In this document: in pieces, positions 40,064-47,333 of the stretch | Position numbering within the stretch: the first letter of the stretch is position 1 | Layout of the letters: the number at the start of each line of letters is the position of its first letter | Assembly: GCA_028696165.1 (NCBI GenBank) | Contig: JAQVHQ010000005.1 | Location: 1-64,000, forward strand | Source of the DNA: Lachnospiraceae bacterium | GTDB taxonomy: Bacteria; Bacillota; Clostridia; Lachnospirales; Lachnospiraceae | Direction: 5' to 3' | Length of the DNA stretch: 64,000 nucleotides | Program-made: the position numbers and the translations under genes | Notes under the pieces: generated by a model | What the model saw: the letters and a program-made list of their open reading frames with translations, nothing else | The model's database searches: none | What the model was told of the DNA's origin: nothing

Positions 40064-40345
40064 GAATATGTACTTTATCCAAAAACACGTGTCATCTCAC
40101 CACTTTTTGCTTCCGGATACGTACTTCTTCTACAGAATTACGTGTCATTTCTCCAATTTTGGCTTCTGGATACGTACTTCTTCTAAAAAAATACGTGTCA
40201 TTTCCCCACTTTGGGCTTCCGGATACGTACTTATTCTACAGAATTACGTGTCATTTCTCCAATTTTGGCTTCTGGATACGTACTTCTTTTACAAAAATAC
40301 GTATCATCTCGCCACTTTCTGCTTTTGAGTACGTAATTCTACTTC
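40064..40345. repeat. Tandem array of 53-bp hairpin units
   Basis: Five units begin at about 40064, 40115, 40168, 40221 and 40274, with a partial sixth at 40327; the period is exactly 53 nt from the second on. Each starts GGATACGTACTTCTTCTAC and continues AGAATTACGTGTCATTT. Within a unit GATACGTACTTCT can pair with AGAATTACGTGTC (12 of 13 positions, one G-T) around about five nt, so every unit is a hairpin. Units alternate between two subtypes (CCAATTTTGGCTTCT and CCACTTTGGGCTTCC), suggesting duplication of a dimer. The array lies in the 707-nt gap upstream of the TPR/giant-protein operon. Confidence 0.92.
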
Positions 40346-40394
40346 AATTTTTCGAGTCTGAATTTTCAACACTTCAGTGGCTCTATCCAAAGCA

Positions 40395-40437
40395 CTTAAT
40401 TGCATTGCTTTTCAAAAGCGTGATTTAAGTGCTAAGA
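40395..40437. terminator. Hairpin in the region between the repeat array and the LytTR gene
   Basis: AGCACTTAA...TTAAGTGCT encloses the inner palindrome GCTTTTCAAAAGC. There is no strong U-tract. It could be a processing hairpin or a remnant repeat rather than a terminator. Confidence 0.4.
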
Positions 40438-40479
40438 TTTCTCAATCATATCATTCCTATTACCGGATCAATAACGCAT

Positions 40480-40522
40480 GAAGAAGGAGCTGCGCACTAA
40501 TTAGTGCAGCAGCCCCTTCTTC
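40480..40522. terminator. Strong hairpin downstream of the LytTR regulator
   Basis: GAAGAAGG.GCTGC.CACTAA pairs with TTAGTG.GCAGC.CCTTCTTC with only two small bulges and essentially no loop. It lies 12 nt after the LytTR gene stop and is the probable 3' end of that transcript. Confidence 0.75.
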
Positions 40523-40533
40523 TAAATAGGAGT

Positions 40534-41256
40534 CTATACTGAGTGAAATAAATAATCTGCAATTTTCTGACGTATCTTCCGACTTTCTTTAATATGAATG
40601 GGTACTCTTTCCTGATTTTTCATAAGCAGGTACTCTGGTTCTGCAAAATCAATATAATTCATATTGACCAGATAGCCTCTGTGACATCGTAAAAAATTAG
40701 GTTCCTCACAAAGTATCGAAGCCAGATCACACATATTGATGCGATATCTTATCACTGCATCCATAGTATGAATAATCATATACCGTCCCTGGGCTTCTAT
40801 ATAACAGATGTCTTTATATAGTATACGATACTGAACACGTCCTTCCGATAGACTGATGCTTTTAAAATCTCCTTTTCTTCTTTTACAGACATGGAGCATA
40901 ACCTTTTCAAACTGCTCATACTCCACAGGTTTTATCAGATAACCATCCGCGTATACCTGATACCCTTCCAAAGCATAGCTCGGACTTGTTGATATTATCA
41001 CCAGTGCCCCTTCATAACCAATATCTCTGAGTTCTTGTGCTGTCATAATCCCATTCATCCCTGTAAGATGTATTTCCAGAAAGAGCAAATCAAACTCTGT
41101 TGGAGAGAAATTATCCTTTACTGCATGGAGCAGCGCCTCCCCCGATGCATATTCTAAGATTGAAACAACCATTGCATATGTTCTGGAGAACTGATGAATA
41201 TAGCTTATCAGAATTTCCCGTGAAGCATTTTCGCTGTCACATATTGTGATTTTCAT
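40534..41256 (-). CDS. LytTR-family response regulator with Glu at the phospho-acceptor site
   Basis: A 240-residue AgrA/LytR-type regulator. The N-terminal receiver begins MKITICDSENASREIL. The C-terminal LytTR DNA-binding domain runs from ~135 (ISLSEGRVQYRILYKDICYIEAQGRYMIIH) through FLRCHRGYLVNMNYI to the end. In this class the receiver normally reads FLDIxMPGMNG; here it reads FDLLFLEIHLTGMNG, so Asp is replaced by Glu61. The acidic pair is also altered (CDSE rather than CDDE), while the conserved Lys109 of YLIKP is kept. Glu can mimic phospho-Asp, so constitutive or phosphorylation-independent activity is likely, though this is inference. No LytS/AgrC-type kinase adjoins it. It may control the giant-protein operon lying downstream. 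Confidence 0.88.
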   Translation of the reverse strand: MKITICDSENASREILISYIHQFSRTYAMVVSILEYASGEALLHAVKDNFSPTEFDLLFLEIHLTGMNGIMTAQELRDIGYEGALVIISTSPSYALEGYQVYADGYLIKPVEYEQFEKVMLHVCKRRKGDFKSISLSEGRVQYRILYKDICYIEAQGRYMIIHTMDAVIRYRINMCDLASILCEEPNFLRCHRGYLVNMNYIDFAEPEYLLMKNQERVPIHIKESRKIRQKIADYLFHSV

Positions 41257-41376
41257 GAAATCACCTCTTCTTCCGATAGAATAACATTTAGCTTCTTCTA
41301 AATATATTCTATCATTTTAAGCCAATGATTTCTCTGTCTATTTCTTGCTCTTTTCGTTCTCCTTTTGGTGTTTTTT

Positions 41377-42855
41377 CTATTTTGCTTCCAAAGTGAACCA
41401 GAACTTCACTCCATTCGTATAATTTTTCACACCACATTCCTGCTTCATAGAATCCATAATGGCCTTGACAATTGATAATCCGATTCCACTTCCACCATAT
41501 TCTCTGGTTCTGGCTTTATCAACTTTGTAAAACTTGATCCAGACTTTATCCAAATCTTCTTCTGGTATGGGTTCTCCAGTATTAAAAACAGATACCGTAA
41601 GTTTTTGTTCTTCACGTTCAATGCGGATATCAATCAGGCGCTCTCCATTCAGATGATTCAAGGCATTCGACAGATAATTCGTCACAACCTCTTCCACCTT
41701 GAATTCATCACCCCACACAGAGATTGGTTCCTCTTCTTCAAATACTACCTTAGCTTCTTTTTGTTCTATCAATATGTGCGAAGACTGCACGATTCCCTTA
41801 ATTAATGCGACAATGTCGAATCTTTCCATAGTAACCTGGTCATTACCAAACTCCAGCTGATTTAATGTAAGAAGTTTCTTTACCATCTTATTCATCTTAG
41901 AAGCTTCATCCATAATAACCTCACAATAGAATTCGCGGCTTTCATCATCATCATTAATATTTTCTTTTAATCCTTCTGCGTATCCCTGAATAAGAGCAAT
42001 GGGAGTCTTTAATTCATGAGAAACATTTGACAAAAATTCTTTACGCATCTCGTCTATCTGAATTTTATTTTCTATATCTTTCTGAAGTTCTACATTGGCT
42101 GATTTTAAATCCGATATGGCAGTCTCTAACTCCTGTGACATACGATTAAAGTTTCTGCCCAATTCCCCAATTTCGTTGGATCCACCACTGGTATACTTTG
42201 CATCAAAATCCAGATTCGCCATCCGCTTTGATAAATTTGTCAGTTCTGTAACTGGTTTTGTAAGTCTTCCGGTCATAAACCAGATAACAATCATACAAAT
42301 TCCACCAATAAACAGTCCCACAATTGTAAGAAAACGGTTTGACAGTGCAACACTATCCTTAATACTCTCCAGTGGTGACCGCACGATAAAGCAATTTCCA
42401 TTATCCAACACGCCCCACATTTCAAGATAATCCATACCGGCAAAACGATCCCTGTTTTTCTGAATATAATAATTGTCCGTCTTCTCTAATATCTGGGCGT
42501 GCTCCCGTTCCTGTTCCTGCTGGGTAAAATATCCAAACAGAATCGCCTCCAAATGGTTTTCTGTACCACCTGCATAGATTAAGCTTCCTTCAGCAGTGGT
42601 TACCACCAGGGATAAATTATTCTTTGCACAAAAGCTGCGTAAAGTATCCGCATTACTTTCTGTGATTTCTTCCATTCCATTCATCTGCAGGTATGTATCT
42701 TTCAAAGCAGATTCTTTATCACTCTGATAGTATGATTCCAGAAAGAAACGATTCATTCCCCACAAGAGAAGAAGGGCTATTCCCAGAAGACCGATAAAAG
42801 TAAAAGCCAGCTGTTTTTTTATGGAATTTCCAACTGTCCTCTCATATAGTTTCAT
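41377..42855 (-). CDS. Sensor histidine kinase with HAMP domain
   Basis: A 492-residue membrane kinase. TM1 is at ~16-35, an extracellular sensor domain at ~36-174, TM2 at ~175-195, then HAMP (GRLTKPVTELTNLSKRMANLDF) and a HisKA dimerisation domain with His280 in FLSNVSHELKTPIALIQGY. The ATPase domain has the N box VTNYLSNALNHL, VFNTGEPI and GGSGIGLSIVKAIM. It resembles VanS/PhoR-type kinases that sense envelope or antibiotic stress, but the ligand is unknown. The start overlaps the stop of the preceding OmpR-type regulator by four nt (ATGA), so the two are a co-translated two-component pair. Confidence 0.92.
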   Translation of the reverse strand: MKLYERTVGNSIKKQLAFTFIGLLGIALLLLWGMNRFFLESYYQSDKESALKDTYLQMNGMEEITESNADTLRSFCAKNNLSLVVTTAEGSLIYAGGTENHLEAILFGYFTQQEQEREHAQILEKTDNYYIQKNRDRFAGMDYLEMWGVLDNGNCFIVRSPLESIKDSVALSNRFLTIVGLFIGGICMIVIWFMTGRLTKPVTELTNLSKRMANLDFDAKYTSGGSNEIGELGRNFNRMSQELETAISDLKSANVELQKDIENKIQIDEMRKEFLSNVSHELKTPIALIQGYAEGLKENINDDDESREFYCEVIMDEASKMNKMVKKLLTLNQLEFGNDQVTMERFDIVALIKGIVQSSHILIEQKEAKVVFEEEEPISVWGDEFKVEEVVTNYLSNALNHLNGERLIDIRIEREEQKLTVSVFNTGEPIPEEDLDKVWIKFYKVDKARTREYGGSGIGLSIVKAIMDSMKQECGVKNYTNGVKFWFTLEAK

Positions 42856-43532
42856 CCTTCTACCTCAAACTTATATCCCAATCCCCATATAGTCTTGATT
42901 AAATCACCTTTCTCACCCATCTTGCTGCGCAGCTTTTTCACATGAGTATCTACTGTGCGGGCATCACCAAAGTAATCATAATTCCATACTGAATTAAGTA
43001 TTTTTTCTCTTGAAAGAGCAATTCCCTGATTTTCCAGAAAATACGTCAAAAGTTCAAATTCTTTATAACTTAATTCAATGCTCTTGTCATCAACGGTTAC
43101 CATATGAGCAGACTTGTCTATGATAATTCCGCCTGCTTCTATAACATCCTTGTTCCCGGCAATTCCACTTCTTCTTAAGATTGCCTCAATTCGGGCTACC
43201 AGAATCTTTGGGCTAAATGGTTTAGATATGTATTCATCTACACCTAGATCAAAACCTAGAAGTTCATCCCGCTCATCGCCTCGGGCAGTCAGCATAATAA
43301 TAGGAACCTGCGAGGTCTTTCGAATCTCACGACAAACTTCCCAACCATCCATACGGGGCATCATGACATCAAGAACTATCAAAGCGATATCTTTTACTTC
43401 CAAAAACATATCTACCGCTTCTTCTCCATCAGCGGCTTCCAGTACATCAAAATCCTGTTTCACAAGAAAATCCCGTACCAGTTTACGCATCCTGCTTTCA
43501 TCATCTACTACCAGTATCTTTAGCTTATCCAT
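42852..43532 (-). CDS. OmpR/PhoB-family response regulator
   Basis: A 226-residue regulator. The receiver begins MDKLKILVVDDES, with Asp55 in LIVLDVMMPRMDGWEV, the Thr of LTARGD and Lys104 of YISKPFSP all intact. A winged-helix DNA-binding domain follows, including ELSYKEFELLTYFLENQGIALSREKIL and DARTVDTHVKKLRSKMG. The ATG at 43532 follows GGGAGGA; an in-frame upstream start at 43550 is less likely. Unlike the LytTR regulator nearby, all phosphorylation residues are canonical. It is the first gene of the HK pair and is separated from ssrA by a terminator. Confidence 0.93.
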   Translation of the reverse strand: MDKLKILVVDDESRMRKLVRDFLVKQDFDVLEAADGEEAVDMFLEVKDIALIVLDVMMPRMDGWEVCREIRKTSQVPIIMLTARGDERDELLGFDLGVDEYISKPFSPKILVARIEAILRRSGIAGNKDVIEAGGIIIDKSAHMVTVDDKSIELSYKEFELLTYFLENQGIALSREKILNSVWNYDYFGDARTVDTHVKKLRSKMGEKGDLIKTIWGLGYKFEVEG

Positions 43533-43730
43533 GGTAATCCTCCCTATCATTTTGTTTTATTCTAAGTATGCCTCAGTTTACCTGCAAAATACCCTGCAAT
43601 CTATCTGAAGCCTACTACATATAATTTCCAGTATAGCTATCACTTATGCTATAATTATACCAAAGTATTATGTTTGTTTTGTGAACTATTTATAATTTAT
43701 ATCCTGATTTTTCGCCTGACTGGCAGTAAA

Positions 43731-43788
43731 AAAGCACCATACATATAGGACAACACTGTTAAAGTGCCTTCTACATATACGGTGCTTT
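43731..43788 (-). terminator. Intrinsic terminator of ssrA
   Basis: AAAGCACC (43731-43738) pairs with GGTGCTTT (43781-43788), extended by ATATAG/CTACATAT. Read on minus it ends in TTTTTT. It starts six nt beyond the 3' end of the mature tmRNA. Confidence 0.85.
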
Positions 43789-43793
43789 ATTTA

Positions 43794-44135
43794 TGGACCT
43801 GGCGAGAATCGAACTCGCGTCCGAAAGCCTATCCAATTGGCTTCTTCCATTATAGTCTATGTTTTAACATTCCCTCTGCCATACACCCAAAGACAGGTTT
43901 ATGGTTTTAGTAGCTTCATAATACGCCCAGTGCCGCAAAGCTTTGGCAAAGTCGTTTCTCACAAGGTCGGCGCCAGATTCTTAATGTGTGAGTGCACTAA
44001 GGCTGACGAGCAGCAACTAGGCTGCTAACGCTAAATTTTCGTCTGCGTTTAAATTTAAGGTCCAGTTGATGACGCGGTCTGGCCCACGAATGGCTTCCCA
44101 ACCTTCAAAACCCCCGTCGAAACCAGTACAAGCCC
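43794..44135 (-). ncRNA. ssrA: Transfer-messenger RNA (tmRNA)
   Basis: On minus the 3' end is a T-arm GCGAG-TTCGATT-CTCGC followed by CAGGTCC and discriminator A. The 5' end GGGCTTG pairs with it (with G-U pairs) to make the tRNA-like acceptor. The CCA is not encoded. The tag reading frame at 44046-44020 reads GCA GAC GAA AAT TTA GCG TTA GCA GCC then TAG, encoding ADENLALAA, after the usual first non-templated Ala. The final ALAA is the protease signal. It works with SmpB, encoded just upstream, to rescue stalled ribosomes. Ends were placed by pairing and could be off by one or two nt. Confidence 0.95.
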
Positions 44136-44188
44136 GAAAAGATATTGTACACGGTTTGCAGACTAGATTAGATTGTTGCTGTCGGATT

Positions 44189-44217
44189 ATTATAGCACTG
44201 CCTTTGTCTTATGTCAA
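44189..44217 (-). promoter_or_regulatory. Consensus sigma-A promoter for ssrA
   Basis: Read on minus: TTGACA (44217-44212), 17 nt, TATAAT (44194-44189). This is a perfect consensus pair, placed so the -35 box overlaps the last codons of smpB. Transcription would begin near 44182, leaving a leader of about 47 nt to be removed by RNase P. Confidence 0.9.
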
Positions 44218-44684
44218 CCCAGATTACGAATTTTGAAGTCACGTTCTGCTTCTCTTTTCATATCCTTCTTGGCGATATCCTGCCGCTTGTCATAGAGCTT
44301 TTTACCCTTTGCCACACCAATTTCCACTTTTACCAGGCTGTTTTTAAAGTATACTGCAAGCGGAACAAGTGTGATACCCTGTTCTGCCACTTTTGCTTCC
44401 AGCTTTCTGATTTCGAAACGATGTAAAAGTAATTTTTTAGGTCTTAATGGATCTTTATTAAATATATTTCCCTTTTCATAAGGGCTGATATGCATACCAT
44501 ACACAAATACTTCTCCACGCTCGATACGTACAAATGCTTCCTTGATACTGCATTTTCCCATACGCAGAGATTTTACTTCAGTTCCATGAAGTGCAACCCC
44601 TGCCTCGTATTTATCTTCTATAAAATAATCATGGTATGCTTTTTTATTATTAGCTATTAATTTTGTACCTGATTGTTTTGCCAT
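44214..44684 (-). CDS. smpB: SsrA-binding protein SmpB
   Basis: A 156-residue OB-fold protein that carries tmRNA to stalled ribosomes. Conserved blocks are present: [75 protein letters not shown] and the basic C-terminal tail [25 protein letters not shown], which probes the mRNA channel. Length is normal. It lies between rnr and ssrA, the common Firmicute order, with GGAGAAA before the ATG. Confidence 0.97.
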   Translation of the reverse strand: MAKQSGTKLIANNKKAYHDYFIEDKYEAGVALHGTEVKSLRMGKCSIKEAFVRIERGEVFVYGMHISPYEKGNIFNKDPLRPKKLLLHRFEIRKLEAKVAEQGITLVPLAVYFKNSLVKVEIGVAKGKKLYDKRQDIAKKDMKREAERDFKIRNLG

Positions 44685-44747
44685 ACCTGTATTTCTCCTT
44701 AATTCCCCTTATTTACCTTGAATAATTTATTTTCCTTCAAGATGATT

Positions 44748-46937
44748 TTACTCAGTTTCCAGCGCAAAATCAACTGTTTTATTGATGATATCCGCATCCA
44801 TTACACGAATTCTTACCTGCTGTCCCAGTCCATATACTTTCTTCTCACGCTCACCCACAAGCTGGTGATTTATATCATCATAAGTATAATAATCATCCTT
44901 CATCTGAGTCATGTGTACAAGACCCTCCACAGTATTTGGAAGTTCCACATAGATACCCCATCCGGTTACCCCGGAGATGACACCATCATAAACTTCCCCG
45001 ATATGATCCTGCATATATTCTGCTTTTTTCAGCTTATTGGTCTCACGTTCCACTTCCTCAGCACGGCGTTCCATAGCACTGGACTGCTTTGCCACATCAT
45101 CAAGAATCTCCCAATACGCATCTTGCTTTTCTTTATTCAGACGACCACGAAGATTATCTTTGATAATTCTGTGAATCTGTAAATCCGGATAACGGCGGAT
45201 AGGTGAAGTAAAATGGCAATAATATTTCGCTGCCAATCCGAAATGTCCGCTGCAGTCCGTCGTATAGCGTGCCTGCTTCATAGATCGAAGCAACAGGCGG
45301 CTGATTAAGGCTTCCTTAGGACTATCCTTGATCTGCTCCATAGCTTTTTGGATTTCCTTTGGTGAAATCTCCTCTTTTGATTTTTTCACGTCAAAACCCT
45401 GAGCCCGGATAAATGTCAAAGTCGCTTCCATCTTTTCCGGATCCGGATTATCATGAGTACGATATACAAATGGCAATTCTGCCAGACAGTATTCTTTTGC
45501 AACGGTTTCATTGGCTATCAGCATGAAATCTTCAATGATTTTTGTAGCAACGCTCTGCTCATAAGGATAGATTCTGACTGGTTTTCCCAGTTCATTTAAC
45601 TCTATCTTGCTTTCCGGGAAATCAAAATCAATCGAACCACGTTTGCTTCTATTCGCACGAATAATTGCTGATAATTCTTTCATCAGGAAAAACATCGGAA
45701 CTAATTCTTTGTATTCCTCTGTTACCTGTGCATCTTCCTCTAACACAATCTTTTTCACATTCGTGTAGGTCATGCGTCTGTTTACACAGATAACTGTCTC
45801 TGCTATTTCGTGAGAAATCACTTCACCCCTGGCATTAATATCCATAAGACAGCTGAGTGCAAGACGATCTTCGCCCTGATTTAACGAACAGATACCGTTT
45901 GACAGACGCTTGGGAAGCATGGGAATCACCCGGTCTACCAGATAAACACTGGTTCCCCTTTTTAGAGCTTCCTTGTCCATAGCACTGTGATACTGAACAT
46001 AATTACTTACGTCTGCAATATGCACACCCAGATGATAGATATCGCCCTCTTTTGTCAGGGAAATTCCATCATCCAAATCTTTCGCATCTTCGCCATCAAT
46101 GGTAACAACCGTCCAGTCGCGCAGATCTTTTCTCCCCTGGAAATCTCCGGGTATCAAGGTATCCTTTGTCTTTGCAGCCTGGGCCATAACCTTTTCCGAA
46201 AATTCCATAGGCAGATCATAGCCTCTGGCAATAGAAAGTACATCTATACCCGGAGTGCCTGACGCACCTAGTATTTCCGTAATCTTACCTTCTGGTTTCT
46301 GATTTGGTCCACCGTATTTTAAAATCGAAACCATAACTTTATCACCCGTCTGGGCGTGGTCTGCTTTTTCTCTGGAAACAAATATATCCTTTGTATATCG
46401 AGTATTATCCGGTACTACAAAGCCAAAATTCCCGCAGTCCTCGTAGGTTCCGATAATGGATGTCACATCACGTTCTACGATTCGAACAATTCGGCCTTCC
46501 ATTCTTTTTCCAGTCTGATTCGGCTTTACTTCTACTTCCACCAAATCATGATGAAAAGCATCAGCAACACCATCTCTTGGAATAAAGATATCATCTGCCT
46601 CTTCCTCTTCTAACTCCACAAAACCAAAGCCATCATGATGACTGATAAATCGCCCCTGTTTTAAAAACTGCTTTACCTTTTTCTTTCTGTGTTCCTCTTT
46701 AAGTGCCTCTAATTTTCCAAGCTTTGGCAGTTTGCATTTCACATACTGTCCTTTTTTATTCTGCTTTATCTTGCCTTCCACTACTAACTGATCCAAGACA
46801 GCCAGCATATTAGTACGCTTTGCCTTGGGAACATCCAGTAATATGGCAATTTCCTTCCCACGCATAGGGCGATATTCCTTGGCGCAGATTACATCATATA
46901 ATAATTTCTTCTGTCGATTTAATTTTTGTTTTTTCAC
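44748..46937 (-). CDS. rnr: Ribonuclease R
   Basis: A 729-residue 3'-5' exoribonuclease of the RNB family that degrades structured RNA and works with tmRNA/SmpB on faulty mRNA. It has an N-terminal winged-helix-like region, cold-shock/OB domains (~75-235), the RNB core with its acidic cluster VVTIDGEDAKDLDDGISL and HIADVSNYV, FTSPIRRYPDLQIHR, and a C-terminal S1 domain (VYDGVISGVTGWGIYVELPNTVEGLVHMT). It starts with GTG after AGGAGAAAATA. Genes secG-rnr-smpB-ssrA run in one direction, the arrangement usual in Firmicutes. Confidence 0.96.
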   Translation of the reverse strand: MKKQKLNRQKKLLYDVICAKEYRPMRGKEIAILLDVPKAKRTNMLAVLDQLVVEGKIKQNKKGQYVKCKLPKLGKLEALKEEHRKKKVKQFLKQGRFISHHDGFGFVELEEEEADDIFIPRDGVADAFHHDLVEVEVKPNQTGKRMEGRIVRIVERDVTSIIGTYEDCGNFGFVVPDNTRYTKDIFVSREKADHAQTGDKVMVSILKYGGPNQKPEGKITEILGASGTPGIDVLSIARGYDLPMEFSEKVMAQAAKTKDTLIPGDFQGRKDLRDWTVVTIDGEDAKDLDDGISLTKEGDIYHLGVHIADVSNYVQYHSAMDKEALKRGTSVYLVDRVIPMLPKRLSNGICSLNQGEDRLALSCLMDINARGEVISHEIAETVICVNRRMTYTNVKKIVLEEDAQVTEEYKELVPMFFLMKELSAIIRANRSKRGSIDFDFPESKIELNELGKPVRIYPYEQSVATKIIEDFMLIANETVAKEYCLAELPFVYRTHDNPDPEKMEATLTFIRAQGFDVKKSKEEISPKEIQKAMEQIKDSPKEALISRLLLRSMKQARYTTDCSGHFGLAAKYYCHFTSPIRRYPDLQIHRIIKDNLRGRLNKEKQDAYWEILDDVAKQSSAMERRAEEVERETNKLKKAEYMQDHIGEVYDGVISGVTGWGIYVELPNTVEGLVHMTQMKDDYYTYDDINHQLVGEREKKVYGLGQQVRIRVMDADIINKTVDFALETE

Positions 46938-46983
46938 TATTTTCTCCTATTTTTCATTCTGTCAGTGTCTCTTATAGAAACAG

Positions 46984-47012
46984 AAAACACCCTTGTATCA
47001 CAAGGGTGTTTT
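46984..47012 (-). terminator. Intrinsic terminator between secG and rnr
   Basis: AAAACACCCTTG and CAAGGGTGTTTT form a 12-bp stem with loop TATCA; tracts of A and T flank it on both sides. It lies five nt past the secG stop, so rnr probably depends on read-through or its own promoter. Confidence 0.85.
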
Positions 47013-47016
47013 TTCT

Positions 47017-47256
47017 TTAGAAATTTAAATTCAATACCAATGCTAATACGAGAAACAATATCGCCATGACTCTTGTTGCTTTCTCAAGAGCTCCCTCCAT
47101 GGAACGACCCTTGTTCTTACCCCAGTAAGAATCGGAGGAACCACCTGCAATAGCACCAAGTCCCTGAGATTTACCTTCCTGCATTAATACAACAACAGTT
47201 AAGCCTATACAATCAATCACAAAAATGATATTTAATACAATTCTTAATATATCCAC
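47017..47256 (-). CDS. secG: Preprotein translocase subunit SecG
   Basis: A 79-residue protein with two membrane helices (IVLNIIFVIDCIGLTVVVLMQ and VMAILFLVLALVLNL) separated by the typical SecG loop EGKSQGLGAIAGGSSDSYWGKNKGRSMEG. It assists SecYE in export, which matters here because a giant secreted protein is encoded nearby. The GTG at 47256 follows TAGGAGG by seven nt; the upstream TTG at 47277 overlaps that ribosome site and is rejected. Confidence 0.93.
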   Translation of the reverse strand: MDILRIVLNIIFVIDCIGLTVVVLMQEGKSQGLGAIAGGSSDSYWGKNKGRSMEGALEKATRVMAILFLVLALVLNLNF

Positions 47257-47333
47257 GATTACACCTCCTATAGTCAACCAATAATTATTCTAACATAGGG
47301 AGTCAAATATTTCAACCTCTTTTCCGTCATTTT

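Noticed and set aside
40064..40345. CRISPR array
   Set aside because: The 53-nt units are contiguous with no unique spacers, and no cas genes are present.
40068..40428. Small aromatic-rich proteins encoded by the tandem array
   Set aside because: The translation simply mirrors the 53-bp repeat; there is no ribosome site, and two overlapping frames are equally open.
43837..44028. Plus-strand frame in the tmRNA gene
   Set aside because: It is antisense to the folded ssrA RNA, whose ends and tag frame are clear.
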